Source: JAFEDN01 sp963832945
GTDB taxonomy: Bacteria > Pseudomonadota > Gammaproteobacteria > Coxiellales > Coxiellaceae
Assembly (NCBI GenBank): GCA_963832945.1
Contig: CAWHVV010000010.1
Span: 682,001 to 746,000 of the forward strand
DNA length: 64,000 bases
Direction: 5' to 3'
The notes under the pieces were generated by a model. The model was not told where the DNA came from and did not search any database. It worked only from the letters and a program-made list of their open reading frames with translations. A program made the translations under genes and the position numbers. This document shows positions 7,794-17,076 of this stretch, piece by piece; the stretch's first letter is position 1; the number at the start of each line of letters is the position of its first letter.

Positions 7794-8584
7794 TTATGCA
7801 GCGATTTTAAGTTGCCGGGTGACCAGCCCCAGCCGGTTGACCGGCTGGATTTTAATCAGACTGTTGGTGAGAAAAATTTCGGCGGCGCTTTCAAGCTCTT
7901 CAGCGGTTATTATCCTCTCCTCCACCGTTATATTTAGTTTTTCTGCCAAAGTAATCACCTTTTGTCGCATAATGCCGGGTAAGGCGCCGTCGGCAATACG
8001 CGGCGTCGCCAGGCCGCGCCCGGTCACCAGGAAAATGTTGGCGGCGCTTGCTTCGGCCACGTGGCCTTTGGAATTCAATAAAACCGCTTCCTCTGCCCCC
8101 GCCTTCACTGCGGCCATTTTAGCCAGAATATTATCCAGATAATTGAGAGACTTAATTTGCGCCAACGGCGAGAACTCGTTCTGCGAATTTCCACCACACG
8201 GACACGCACCGGTTCGGGATCGAGCGCCGGCAGCGGAAAAGCCGTCATCATAATTGTGGGGTCCGGCCCGGCGGGCGGGAGTAGTCCGCGCAGCCCGCAC
8301 CCGCGAGTCAATGTTAATCTTAAACCGGCGTTTTGACCGGCCAGATCGTTGCACGTCAATAATTCAGAAATAATTTTTTCAAGTTCGCGGCAGTCTAATG
8401 GCAGGGGAATTTCCAAAAAATCCGCGCTTTTTTTCAGGCGCGCCCAATGATCGCAGAGCGATAAAACCTGACCGTCGTCCACTCTCATGGTTTCAAACAA
8501 ACCATCGGCCAGCAGAAAGCCTCTGTCGGCTGGCGAAATCCGCACACTTTCGGGGGCGAGAATCTGTCCGTTAAAGTAAATCAT
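7794..8584 (-). pseudogene. pabC: Class IV aminotransferase / aminodeoxychorismate lyase (PabC-like), frameshifted
   Basis: Two frames together cover a normal ~263-residue PabC. The first (from ATG 8584) opens MIYFNGQILAPESVRISPADRG and includes the LADGLFETMRV segment of the PLP fold. The second contains IKSLNYLDNILAK, around the conserved residues of this branch, then AEASAANIFLV and ALPGIMRQKVI. The frame is lost near 8179-8180; one added T (A on the coding strand) gives EIRRNEFSPLAQIKSL without a break. PabC converts aminodeoxychorismate to p-aminobenzoate for folate; D-amino-acid transaminase is the nearest alternative. Whether the defect is real or an assembly error is open. Confidence 0.8.
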
Positions 8585-8618
8585 CGCTTCATTGTATTAA
8601 AAATGAATATATTAGTAC

Positions 8619-8760
8619 AGCAATTCCCGCTGAGTACAGCGGGAATTGCTTCCTTTTTATATCCTGCGCTCGGCGGAGCCGATGCTCGGAATGAAGGGGA
8701 AGACGCTCCGCTCTCTCCCCCTTCTGATCCCCCATCGGGCAGAGAATTTTCTGCGAAAAT
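8619..8760 (+). repeat. Structured interspersed repeat, copy 1
   Basis: Copy in the 312-base space between the pabC-like gene and the small secreted gene at 8897. The terminal hairpin has 14-bp arms AGCAATTCCCGCTG / CAGCGGGAATTGCT around an AGTA loop. Then come TATATCCTGCGCTCGG, a CGGCGGAGCCG hairpin, GGAATGAAGGGG and a second GC-rich stem ending in GATCCCCCAT. Other copies are at 16.9, 32.5, 34.4 and 39.1 kb. Nothing else is evident between 8585 and 8896. Confidence 0.88.
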
Positions 8761-8896
8761 TATTTTTTATAAGGGTGATTTATTTTGTTAAATCATTAGT
8801 AAACAGACGGCGACCGTTTTGTACTGGTATATTTTTTAAACTGTACTATATTTAATCTGACTAGTAATGTAACAATTTTTAACAGGGAGAGTATCT

Positions 8897-9193
8897 ATGA
8901 AGGGATTAATATTAAGCGCCATAGGTGGGTTAATGATCGCCAGCCTTGGTTGTGGTTACGCGGACGCTATTCGGGTCACCGTCATTAATGAATCTAACAA
9001 AGACGCAAATTTGCTGATTCCGTCGTCTTTGGGTAACAAAACGATGCCCGTTAGCCAGATGGGAGCCAAAATGTTTACGACAGATTACAAATATCCGCAG
9101 CGGATTATGATCCAGGGCCGGAATGGCATTCCAGGACCTGTGACTGGAGCATGCCTGTGGTCGGAAAACAAACGATCAGAACGATTACTATGA
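8897..9193 (+). CDS. Small secreted protein of unknown function
   Basis: This protein of 98 residues starts at ATG 8897 after GGGAGAG. A signal peptide is clear: MKG, hydrophobic core LILSAIGGLMIASLGCG, then YADA before IRVTVINES. The mature part looks like short strands (RVTVINES, KDANLLIPS). The C-terminus after GPVTGAC turns into a basic sequence (SENKRSERLL), and both other frames stay open past this point, so a small frameshift near 9150 is possible. It lies just upstream of another small secreted protein on the same strand. No family recognised. Confidence 0.5.
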   Translation: MKGLILSAIGGLMIASLGCGYADAIRVTVINESNKDANLLIPSSLGNKTMPVSQMGAKMFTTDYKYPQRIMIQGRNGIPGPVTGACLWSENKRSERLL

Positions 9194-9319
9194 ATATAAG
9201 TACTGATAAATCAACGAATTCTCAAACTTGCCTGTTAAGCTGGCAATGATGGGAAAGTGGCGTAAACCGCCAGATGTTCTATATTTAATTTGTATATTAA
9301 TAAACCAGGAGGATATGAA

Positions 9320-9778
9320 ATGAAAAAAGTTATAATCGCTTTAACAACAGCGGCCGTATTATGCGGCGCAAGCGCCAGCTTTGCTCAACCTCAACGCGGC
9401 GATGTAGAGGCATCTAAAGTAGCAGGAAAAAGAATGGTGGTTATTAAAGTGCAAGGCATGGGCGCTGTTGCAGCGAAACCCCAGCTTGTGACCATCAATG
9501 GCGCCACGATTACCATTCCGGCAGGCCGCAGCGAAGCCTCCAAAACAATCGCCCTGCCTGTACTCTTGAGGGAAGCAGACGGACGAGGACTGCGGCTGAC
9601 TCACGACGGCAGAGTCTGCCCAGTCACTCAGGTCACGTTTCGGCCCGGGCCATCTACCACGGCAACTATAATCCTCTTGCTCAAGCCGCCCCGGAGCACC
9701 CCGACTAGTGGAGCAACCCTTGGAAAAATAGCTGAGTGCCAGGCTCATGTAGAAGCTACCCGCCCCAGAAGAAGCTAA
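9320..9778 (+). CDS. Secreted protein of unknown function
   Basis: The start is ATG 9320, seven bases after a perfect AGGAGG (9307-9312); an upstream in-frame start at 9290 lacks a binding site. This gives 152 residues. Signal peptide: MKKVIIALTTAAVLCGASASFA, cut before QPQRG. The mature part has a strand-rich region (MVVIKVQG, PQLVTINGATITIPAG) and two late Cys, with an Arg-rich end (EATRPRRS). A hairpin terminator follows directly. Its signal and size resemble the two preceding small secreted proteins, but I see no shared domain. Function unknown. Confidence 0.6.
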   Translation: MKKVIIALTTAAVLCGASASFAQPQRGDVEASKVAGKRMVVIKVQGMGAVAAKPQLVTINGATITIPAGRSEASKTIALPVLLREADGRGLRLTHDGRVCPVTQVTFRPGPSTTATIILLLKPPRSTPTSGATLGKIAECQAHVEATRPRRS

Positions 9779-9798
9779 AGCGTAGCTTTTACAGAAAC

Positions 9799-9832
9799 AG
9801 CCTGTCATTGACTTAAAGATGACAGGCTTTTT
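9799..9832. terminator. Bidirectional terminator between the secreted protein and pdxB
   Basis: A 10-bp stem AGCCTGTCAT (9799-9808) / ATGACAGGCT (9819-9828) is followed by T on the + strand (9828-9832). It lies 20 bases after the + strand stop and overlaps the last codons of convergent pdxB, so it probably serves both genes. Confidence 0.8.
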
Positions 9833-10839
9833 CGCCACGGATAAGTCTGACGTAATCTTAAAAATTGTTTCGCGCTGTTTTGTCTATCTTTTAACAATTC
9901 CTCACGCATTCTCTCACTGTATGCCAGCGGATCAAAAATTTCTAAAACGCGTTTTTCCCAGTCCAACCCCAATAAACTCTTTCCGGAATTTTCATTTATA
10001 AAACTATTTTTAACAGGCAATTGAAAAAATTTCTGAGCCTGCCGATACAACAACTCACTGGCGCGGCGCTTGGCGTCAATGCTATAAGCGGCGATATGCG
10101 GAGTCGCGATCACGGTACGCTCCAGTAATTCAAGATTAATCTCCGGCTCATGTTCCCAGACATCCAGGCACAGCTTTATATGACCCTGGCGCAACAACAC
10201 CTGAGTATCCAGAACCGCGCCGCGTGAGGCATTCAGCAGAACCATGCCGGATTTTTGGCGTCTCAAAAAAGAGTCGTCCAAAAGATGCCAGGAAGGATAA
10301 GGGCCTTCACGAACCAGCGCCGGGTGCAGACACAGCAGATCCAAATTCTCAAACTCAGCCAGAGGTGTGGACTGAAAACCCGGCTCGCGCGCCGTGCGAG
10401 GTGGATCATGGAGTACGAGCTGAAAGCCAACCTCTGCAAGATAATCCGTCACGATTCTTCCAACCTTGCCTACACCAATGACACCGGCCCGCAATGACGG
10501 CCCTCTCAATTGATCCCGCGCGCGCAATGCCGCGATAACACACAACACATACTCTGCCACTGCCACGGCGTTAGCGCCGGGCGCGTATGCCCAGGCAATG
10601 CCATTGCGGTCAAGCCAGCCAGTATCCAGATGATCGTACCCAGCCGTGGCGGTACCGACAAAACGCACGGAGGTTCCCGCCAGCAGCTCTTCGCCAACCT
10701 GAGTGACGGTGCGGACCCATAACATATCCGCCTGAGACAAATCCGTCCGGCTAATAGCTTCTCCGGGTTTTTTTACCAGAGAATGCCCGGCGAATAAATC
10801 ATCGACTAATGGAATCTGTTCATCCACTACAATCTGCAT
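9805..10839 (-). CDS. pdxB: Erythronate-4-phosphate dehydrogenase
   Basis: Start chosen at ATG 10839, behind GAGGGGG; an upstream TTG at 10857 extends the frame by six residues. The protein is 344 residues. It is a D-2-hydroxyacid dehydrogenase: VGTATAGYDHLD, then the Rossmann motif GVIGVGKVGRIV, LLNASRGAVLDT with the catalytic Arg region, LDVWEHEPEI with the Glu, and ATPHIAAYS with the catalytic His. The opening MQIVVDEQIPLVDDLF and the family-specific C-terminal extension separate PdxB from SerA and other relatives. It oxidises 4-phosphoerythronate in the DXP-independent branch of pyridoxal phosphate synthesis in the cytoplasm. The C-terminal codons lie in the terminator hairpin. Confidence 0.93.
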   Translation of the reverse strand: MQIVVDEQIPLVDDLFAGHSLVKKPGEAISRTDLSQADMLWVRTVTQVGEELLAGTSVRFVGTATAGYDHLDTGWLDRNGIAWAYAPGANAVAVAEYVLCVIAALRARDQLRGPSLRAGVIGVGKVGRIVTDYLAEVGFQLVLHDPPRTAREPGFQSTPLAEFENLDLLCLHPALVREGPYPSWHLLDDSFLRRQKSGMVLLNASRGAVLDTQVLLRQGHIKLCLDVWEHEPEINLELLERTVIATPHIAAYSIDAKRRASELLYRQAQKFFQLPVKNSFINENSGKSLLGLDWEKRVLEIFDPLAYSERMREELLKDRQNSAKQFLRLRQTYPWRKSLSSLSQ

Positions 10840-10933
10840 CAATCCCCCTCTTCTCAAATCAAAACCCAGCTCTTGATTTAATCATAACATACGCATTGCA
10901 TCTGGGGCACGAGCCTGCTTTAATGAGCAAATT

Positions 10934-12433
10934 ATGCGGTATTTACAATATTTTTCAAAATTTAGACCTCGGCGGGCATTGATCCTGGGTTTGCTCTTTT
11001 TCGGCGTAAACGCCGTACATAGCGCGTCTGCGGCCTCAACCGTTCTGGTCAAATCCGCCACCGTAAAAGAGCTCGATCAGCTGCCTTTACCGCAAAGCAC
11101 CACTATCGCCACCAAATTGTTAACCCTGGATGAGGCCATTGTTCTGGCTTTGCGCAATAACCCTTCCATTCATAGCAGCCGCCTGCAACGTATTTCTGAT
11201 AAATATGCTCTGGAACTGGCTGACTACCAGTTTCAGCCACAATTTCAATTCGGCGTCAGCGCCACGTTTACCCAGGGCGAAAAAACCGGATACGCCGCCA
11301 ACCCCGGTATTACTTACAACACCCGCTATGGCACGGAAATGAGCCTTACCAGTAACACTAATTTGAAGGGTGATCAGCAGGAAACCTTTCGGGTGCTGCA
11401 ACCGTTATTACGCGGTTTTGGCCGTATCAGCGAAATTCCCTGGCTTAACGCTCAGGACACTGAACTTATCAATCGGCAAAGCTTCAAAAGCAGTATCATT
11501 GACATGGTCACGCAGGTAATTACCAATTACCGTCAGGTCGTTCAGGATCACAATAGTCTCACCGTGCAGGAAAAGGCTCTTCAGCGGGAACAACAGACCT
11601 CAGCCCAGTATCAATTGCGGGTCAGCGCAGGAAAAATGGCTTCCAGCGAACTGCTGCAGGAGCAGGCAACCCTCGCCAATACCCACCTATCCGTGGTGCG
11701 CCAAAGGAATCAGACGCAACAGGACTATCAGACTTTACTGGACACACTCGGCCTGTCGCCAACGTCGAAATTAAAACTGAATACTCAAATCGATTTTCAC
11801 GCTTACCACACCCCTTCTAAAGAACAGGCCATCGCCATAGCCCTGAATAACAATCCTCAATACGTGTCGCAGAGATTACAGTTAAACGCGACAAGGCGGG
11901 CTGTGGCACTGGCGAAAGATAACTTACGCTGGGAGCTTAACGTCAGCGGCGCGGTCAATTTTGACAACAGTACGGGCGCCAATTCCGTTGTTAACTTCTC
12001 GAATGAGATCAGTACCACGGACAAGCCGACCGCTATCATTGAACTATCAATCCCCATTCGCGACATTACCAGTAAAGCCGCATTGATTGACGCCAGAGTG
12101 GGTCTGTCGCAGGCTGAGGATTCTTTGGAGCAGGCCCGCCGTTCGCTGATCCGGCAGGTGGTCAATAGTTTGAATAATCTCAACAGTGAACTGGAACAAT
12201 TAAATCTGGCCGGAAAAGCACTGGATTTGCAACGCAAAAATCTCGAAGCCGAACGGATCAAACAGCAATATGGGCAAACTACGGCATTAAATGTTAATAT
12301 TATAGTGGACAATCTGTTGCAGCAAGAAATTGATTATATTAACAGTCAGATTGGTTATTTGAACAGTGTCACCGACTTTGAAAATCTGCTGGGCACGACT
12401 CTGGACGATTGGCATATAGAGATGAGGTATTAG
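10934..12433 (+). CDS. TolC-family outer membrane channel protein
   Basis: This protein of 499 residues has a signal peptide (RRALILGLLFFGVNAVHSASA). Two halves each carry the outer-membrane-efflux pattern: LTLDEAIVLALRNNPSI near residue 66 and a second EQAIAIALNNNPQYV near residue 300, followed by long Gln- and Ala-rich helices. It lacks an obvious lipobox. It forms the trimeric exit duct of a MacAB-type tripartite exporter with the three genes that follow: the adaptor starts four bases downstream. The substrate cannot be told; macrolides, siderophores and peptides are known MacAB cargoes. Confidence 0.88.
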   Translation: MRYLQYFSKFRPRRALILGLLFFGVNAVHSASAASTVLVKSATVKELDQLPLPQSTTIATKLLTLDEAIVLALRNNPSIHSSRLQRISDKYALELADYQFQPQFQFGVSATFTQGEKTGYAANPGITYNTRYGTEMSLTSNTNLKGDQQETFRVLQPLLRGFGRISEIPWLNAQDTELINRQSFKSSIIDMVTQVITNYRQVVQDHNSLTVQEKALQREQQTSAQYQLRVSAGKMASSELLQEQATLANTHLSVVRQRNQTQQDYQTLLDTLGLSPTSKLKLNTQIDFHAYHTPSKEQAIAIALNNNPQYVSQRLQLNATRRAVALAKDNLRWELNVSGAVNFDNSTGANSVVNFSNEISTTDKPTAIIELSIPIRDITSKAALIDARVGLSQAEDSLEQARRSLIRQVVNSLNNLNSELEQLNLAGKALDLQRKNLEAERIKQQYGQTTALNVNIIVDNLLQQEIDYINSQIGYLNSVTDFENLLGTTLDDWHIEMRY

Positions 12434-12436
12434 ATC

Positions 12437-13627
12437 ATGGGAGCGCCATTGCGACAGCATACCGGAGTGTTATTATTGTGTGGGCTGGCCGTGGGGTCTG
12501 CGCTTGCCGTCAGCGGCTGCCATAAGCAAAAGTCTCAAACGACTGAAAGTGAAAAAGTCAGCATTATCACTGCGCAAGCCAAATCCACCGTCACGGCGTT
12601 GCATTTCAATGGACCTCTGGGGCCGCTCTCCTCACAATCCCTATTAAGTCCGCTGGAAGGCCGGGTCACTGCCGTATTGTTTGAATATGGCCAGCAAATT
12701 AACAAAGGCCAGGCGGTCATCACCATGGACGCCAGTAAGCTGGCAGAAGAATACCGGAAAACAGTCAGTGAGTTTCTGGAAAAAAAACAAACTTACGAAA
12801 CCGGGCTTGTTTCTTATCAGGGGACCGAAGCCCTGTATAAAGCCGGGGTTATTTCCAAAGAAGAATATTTAACCGCATCCAACCGTCAGAAAAGCGATAC
12901 GCTCAGTTTTTATCAGGCCAAATACGATCTGGAAAAATTGTTGCCGCAAACCAGCGTTTCTTTTAAGACCATTGAAGAACTCAGCCTCTCCAATGTTGCA
13001 AAAGCCCACGAGCTGTTAAATAAGCAATTCAAGGAAATTAAAATTTTCTCCCCCGCTAAAGGCGTGGCGTTATTCCCATCCGCGGATCAAAAAAAAGAAG
13101 GCAGCGGAAATGGCCGCATCAATGTGGGAGACGACCTTAAAGTGGGACAACTCATTTTATCCGTCGGCGATTTAAGCGGTTTCTCCATGAAGATTAACGT
13201 CAGTGAAATCAGCATTAATCTGATTAAAAAGGATCTTCCGGCCAAAATTACCGGTAGCGCTTTCCCGGGCATTACATTAAATGGATATGTTTCATCGGTC
13301 GCCTCTCAGTCCAATCCCGGCGAAGGCGGTGAAGGGGGCTTGGGTATGTTTGAAGTCAGAATTAACATTCCTGATGTCACCCCCGAACAACGCCGGATTA
13401 TCCGCGTAGGTATGAGCGGTGCGGTAGAACTGGATATTCCCGAGGCTCCGCAGATCTTCCTGCCAATAAAGGCTGTGGCTCAAAAAAATGGTAAAACCGT
13501 AGTTACTGTTGAGGATAAAAACGGTCAGCGCCGGGAAGTGGTGGTGATTACCGGTAAAACGACGTTGACCGAGGTCGCCATTGTGAAAGGCATCTCTCCA
13601 GGAGACCGCGTTGTCGTGCCTCATTGA
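12437..13627 (+). CDS. MacA-like periplasmic adaptor (membrane fusion protein)
   Basis: This protein of 396 residues has N-terminal LLLCGLAVGSALAVSGC, which fits a lipoprotein signal with Cys28. The lipoyl half-motif SPLEGRVTAVLFEYGQQINKG is followed by a helical hairpin (residues ~100-150), a second lipoyl half (FSPAKGVALF) and beta-barrel segments (MKINVSEISINLIKK, VGMSGAVELDIPEA). It bridges the TolC-like channel and the inner membrane ABC transporter. The stop codon lies 17 bases inside the next gene, so the operon is tightly coupled. Confidence 0.88.
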   Translation: MGAPLRQHTGVLLLCGLAVGSALAVSGCHKQKSQTTESEKVSIITAQAKSTVTALHFNGPLGPLSSQSLLSPLEGRVTAVLFEYGQQINKGQAVITMDASKLAEEYRKTVSEFLEKKQTYETGLVSYQGTEALYKAGVISKEEYLTASNRQKSDTLSFYQAKYDLEKLLPQTSVSFKTIEELSLSNVAKAHELLNKQFKEIKIFSPAKGVALFPSADQKKEGSGNGRINVGDDLKVGQLILSVGDLSGFSMKINVSEISINLIKKDLPAKITGSAFPGITLNGYVSSVASQSNPGEGGEGGLGMFEVRINIPDVTPEQRRIIRVGMSGAVELDIPEAPQIFLPIKAVAQKNGKTVVTVEDKNGQRREVVVITGKTTLTEVAIVKGISPGDRVVVPH

Positions 13628-14291
13628 ACTTAAAGATGTGACTAAAACGTATGTGATGGCCACAGAGACTTATACCGCGTTAAAGGGCATTAATTTAGCC
13701 ATTGAACGAGGCGAACTGGTCACTATTATCGGTGCTTCGGGATCGGGAAAAACCACTACCATGAACATCCTGGGTTTGCTCGATCATCCCACCACCGGTA
13801 AATACTTTCTCGACGGCGTGGACACCTCCTCCCTGAATTTAAATAAGGTAGCCGATTACCGGAATGAAAAAATTGGCTTTATTTTTCAGTCTTTTTTTTT
13901 ACTACCGCGCCTGACTGCTGTGCAAAATGTAATGCTGCCTTTATCCTATCGCCGCAACCACCCGCCGGGAGATCGCAAGGATAAAAAGCGCGCCCTGGCC
14001 ATGCTGGCCAGAGTCGGCATGTCCAAGTATGTCACGCACAAACCTTATGAATTATCCGGAGGCCAACAGCAACGCGTCGCTATCGCCCGGGCTTTGGTGG
14101 GCGATCCCAGCATTGTATTAGCGGATGAACCCACCGGCGCCCTCGACACTAAAAATAGTCATGATGTGCTGGAGCTATTAAAAGAGATCAATAAAACCGA
14201 AGGCGCCACAATCGCCATCATTACCCATGACCCGGAGGTTGCGGAGCAGTCTCAACGTATTATTAAAATTTTTGACGGGAATATCGTGTAA
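13611..14291 (+). CDS. ABC transporter ATP-binding protein (MacB-type NBD)
   Basis: It starts at TTG 13611, about seven bases after GGAGA, inside the end of the adaptor gene; 226 residues. Walker A GASGSGKT, Q-loop FIFQSFFLL, signature LSGGQQQRVAIARAL, Walker B IVLADEPTGALD and H-loop ITHDPE are all intact. It belongs to the LolD/MacB/FtsE-like class. In E. coli MacB this domain is fused to the permease; here it is a separate gene overlapping the permease ATG by one base (14291). It drives the mechanotransmission cycle of the exporter. Confidence 0.92.
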   Translation: MSCLIELKDVTKTYVMATETYTALKGINLAIERGELVTIIGASGSGKTTTMNILGLLDHPTTGKYFLDGVDTSSLNLNKVADYRNEKIGFIFQSFFLLPRLTAVQNVMLPLSYRRNHPPGDRKDKKRALAMLARVGMSKYVTHKPYELSGGQQQRVAIARALVGDPSIVLADEPTGALDTKNSHDVLELLKEINKTEGATIAIITHDPEVAEQSQRIIKIFDGNIV

Positions 14292-15484
14292 TGGGGTTTC
14301 TGGCACATGTACGTGAAGCATTAATGAATTTATTCTCGGCCAAATTACGTTCGCTACTGGCTATTTTAGGTATTCTGGTCGGCACCGGTTCTGTCGTCGC
14401 CCTGATTTCTTCCAGCGAACTGGCGACCGATCACGCTTTGGCGCAATTTAAAAAACTGGGTACGAATTTATTGGCGGTCATGCTGAGTCCTGGGTCGCCA
14501 AACGCAGCTTCCAGCGGTCAGACTAGTACATTGAAGTTGAGCGATATGCAGACCATCCAGAATCAGGTTCCGGCCATCGAAAAAATTGTTCCTTACACGA
14601 CCCTGTTCCAGCCGATGTATTTCCGGGATATTCAATTTAACGGCCAGATTTTAGGAGCCACCGAAGCTTTGGCGCAGATTGTAAAAATTAACATGGAGAG
14701 CGGCCGTTTTGTGTCTTTTCTGGATGCCAATAGCTTTTATTGTGTTGTCGGCCACGATATTGGCGCACAAATTCGCGCTAAAGGCCTCAATCCGATTAAT
14801 CAGCAGATCAATATCGGCAAAGATGTGTATACCATTATCGGAGTAGCCGACTATTGGGAACCCAACCTGTTTTTATTTGCGAATATTAACGAAGGCGTCA
14901 TTATTCCACTGTCACTGTCACTTTTAACCAACACCAATATCCAGATTCAAAATGTTCTTTTTCAGTTACATCATGACACGCCATTAGATCCGGTCAAAAC
15001 CCAATTACAAAATGTGATCAGCCAATTAACGCCGGGCACTCAGGTTCGTTTCCACGATCCACAGCAAATCATTGACATTGTCGGTAAGCAGCGCAGTACA
15101 TTTACCTGGTTATTAAGCGCCATCGGCGGCATTTCATTATTAGTCGGTGGTATCGGCGTTATGAACATCATGCTGGTATCGGTTATCGAACGGCGCCGCG
15201 AAATCGGCATCCGCATGGCGGTCGGCGCGCGACGTAAGGATATTCTACAAATGTTTCTGATTGAAGCTGTCGTACTTACCCTTTTAGGAGGTTTATTAGG
15301 CGTGATATTAGGTTCGGGCACCACTCTCATTTTAGCGTTATCATCGGGTTGGGAATATAGCTTCCATTTACTGCCCGCCGCCCTCGGATTTATCGTTTCA
15401 GCCGCCGTCGGAGTTTTCTCCGGTCTTTATCCTTCCTACCGAGCCTCCCGTCTCGACCCCATCGCCACGCTGCAATCAGAATAA
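14291..15484 (+). CDS. ABC transporter permease (MacB/FtsX family)
   Basis: This protein of 397 residues has N-terminal EALMNLFSAKLRSLLAILGILVGTGSVVAL, the first TM of MacB-like permeases. A large periplasmic domain follows (about residues 45-270), then three C-terminal TMs with the family signature GGIGVMNIMLVSVIERRREI and IRMAVGARRKDI. The C-terminus PSYRASRLDPIATLQSE is the classic MacB ending. With the preceding three genes it forms a complete TolC-MacA-MacB-like exporter. Its stop overlaps the convergent DUF4143 ATPase gene by nine bases. Confidence 0.92.
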   Translation: MGFLAHVREALMNLFSAKLRSLLAILGILVGTGSVVALISSSELATDHALAQFKKLGTNLLAVMLSPGSPNAASSGQTSTLKLSDMQTIQNQVPAIEKIVPYTTLFQPMYFRDIQFNGQILGATEALAQIVKINMESGRFVSFLDANSFYCVVGHDIGAQIRAKGLNPINQQINIGKDVYTIIGVADYWEPNLFLFANINEGVIIPLSLSLLTNTNIQIQNVLFQLHHDTPLDPVKTQLQNVISQLTPGTQVRFHDPQQIIDIVGKQRSTFTWLLSAIGGISLLVGGIGVMNIMLVSVIERRREIGIRMAVGARRKDILQMFLIEAVVLTLLGGLLGVILGSGTTLILALSSGWEYSFHLLPAALGFIVSAAVGVFSGLYPSYRASRLDPIATLQSE

Positions 15485-16663
15485 TTGCATCATTTTTAAT
15501 TTTTCAAAAATACTATCGGTATTTTTATAATTTACGACAAAAAAATCTCCCACAGGTTGCTCAGACTCCCCGGCATAAACAAGAAATCCCAACGGACAAC
15601 GATCACCGACTAATTCCTTAAAAAATCGTAAATTCTTTAGTAAAGCCGGACTAAAAGTCTGTGTAGATTTAATCTCAACAGGAATTAATTGATGGCCCAG
15701 TTTTAATATAACATCTACTTCATGACCATGATTGTCACGGTAATAATAAATTTCCGGCTCCTCTGCCCGATTATAGCGACATTTTACCAACTCCATAATG
15801 ATTAAATTTTCGAATAAATGCCCACGCATGGGATCCCGGGTGAGCTGTTCAGCGGTTTGTACTCCTAACAAATAACTAGCCAGCCCCACATCCGTAAAAT
15901 ATATTTTGGGTGATTTTATTAATCGTTTACCAAAATTCTCAAAATAAGGCTGGATTCTAATAACCAGGTAAGAGGCTTCTAAAACAGATAACCAATTATT
16001 CATGGTTTTATGAGCAATTCCTACTTCCCCGCAAAGGCTTTCAATATTTAAAATATTACCTATTCTTCCCGCGCTTAATTTCATAAAGCGTTGAAATTGC
16101 GCCAGGTCTTTAACGTTAACAAGGGTACGTACATCTCGCTCAATGTAAGTGCGGACATAGTTGCGATAAGTCATGCCAGGATCTACATGCTGGGCATAAA
16201 TGCGCGGAAAAAAACCGCTAATAAGTAATTCTTCAAATAAAGAAATCGATTTCAGCTCGTCGCGAATTTCTTCCAGACAGAGAGGCAACAAATCAAATAA
16301 AGCCACGCGCCCAGCCAAAGACTGGCTCACTGCCTGGTGTAAAGCTAACTGATGACTCCCGGTTAATATAAATAAACCGGTTTTATCGCTTTGATCGACT
16401 ATCGCCTGAATATAAGAAAGCAGCCCGGGAACGCGCTGGATCTCATCCAGAATGGCGCCATCCGGGTGTTCGGCAAAAAAACGCCGGGGATCGCTTTCCA
16501 GCAACGCGCGGGTATCCGGTTCTTCCAGGTTAAAGTAGGGTTTATCTCCAAATAAATATTTTACCAAAGTCGTTTTGCCCGATTGCCTGGGTCCCATTAA
16601 TGCGATCACCGGATATTCCCCGGCAGCCTGGCTAATTACCTTTTCGATTATTCGTCTAAACAT
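15476..16663 (-). CDS. AAA-family ATPase with C-terminal DUF4143
   Basis: The family usually starts at MFRRIIEKV, so ATG 16663 is chosen; an ATG at 16714 would add 17 residues and has no better binding site. Walker A is GPRQSGKTTL and Walker B GAILDEIQRV. The central GSHQLALHQAVSQSLAGRVALFDLLPL is the family sensor/R-finger region, and the C-terminal YYYRDNHGHEVDVILKLGHQLIPVEIKS is the DUF4143 nuclease-like fold with E-VD and E-K residues. These ATPases are common in bacteria and are often linked to mobile or defence settings, but no role is established. It is a single gene with its own promoter region. Confidence 0.85.
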   Translation of the reverse strand: MFRRIIEKVISQAAGEYPVIALMGPRQSGKTTLVKYLFGDKPYFNLEEPDTRALLESDPRRFFAEHPDGAILDEIQRVPGLLSYIQAIVDQSDKTGLFILTGSHQLALHQAVSQSLAGRVALFDLLPLCLEEIRDELKSISLFEELLISGFFPRIYAQHVDPGMTYRNYVRTYIERDVRTLVNVKDLAQFQRFMKLSAGRIGNILNIESLCGEVGIAHKTMNNWLSVLEASYLVIRIQPYFENFGKRLIKSPKIYFTDVGLASYLLGVQTAEQLTRDPMRGHLFENLIIMELVKCRYNRAEEPEIYYYRDNHGHEVDVILKLGHQLIPVEIKSTQTFSPALLKNLRFFKELVGDRCPLGFLVYAGESEQPVGDFFVVNYKNTDSIFEKLKMMQLF

Positions 16664-16872
16664 AGTTTTTTTATCTCTGTACAAATCAGGACGTTGAGTT
16701 ATCAATTTGTACATAATACCCTATCAACTTCAAAATTTCCAGGAAAATCTGGACAAATCCAGGAGTCAACTGCCGAATTTACACAAACCAAAACTAAGTA
16801 ATTCCCGCTAAAGGAAAAATCAGCCATATCCGCATGAAATATTGAAATAATTATTTTTCAATATAAATATTT

Positions 16873-17015
16873 TTCGCAGAAAATGCCCTACGCTATGGGG
16901 GATCGCAAGGGGGAGTTGCGCGTAGCGACTCCCCCTTCATTCCGAGCATCGGCTTCGCCGAGCGCAGGATCAAAACAGGAAGCGGCTACCGCTGTACTCA
17001 GCGGAAGCCGCTTCC
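16873..17015 (-). repeat. Structured interspersed repeat, copy 2
   Basis: Same element as copy 1 in reverse orientation, within the 362-base space between the DUF4143 gene and trkA. The terminal hairpin arms are here GGAAGCGGCTACCGCTG and CAGCGGAAGCCGCTTCC around TACT: the distal stem differs from copy 1 on both sides together, with one mismatch. The GGGGGATCGCAAGGGGGAG and CTCGGCG-type stems are kept. I see no gene in 16715-17076. Confidence 0.87.
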
Positions 17016-17076
17016 AAAACTGGCATATCCTACTGAAAATTTATATACTATTGACCGGGATCAAGGATGATAGTAT

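Noticed and set aside
8603..8855. Two short + strand frames over repeat copy 1
   Set aside because: They are translations of the structured repeat, with similar frames at the other copies; no binding site or domain.
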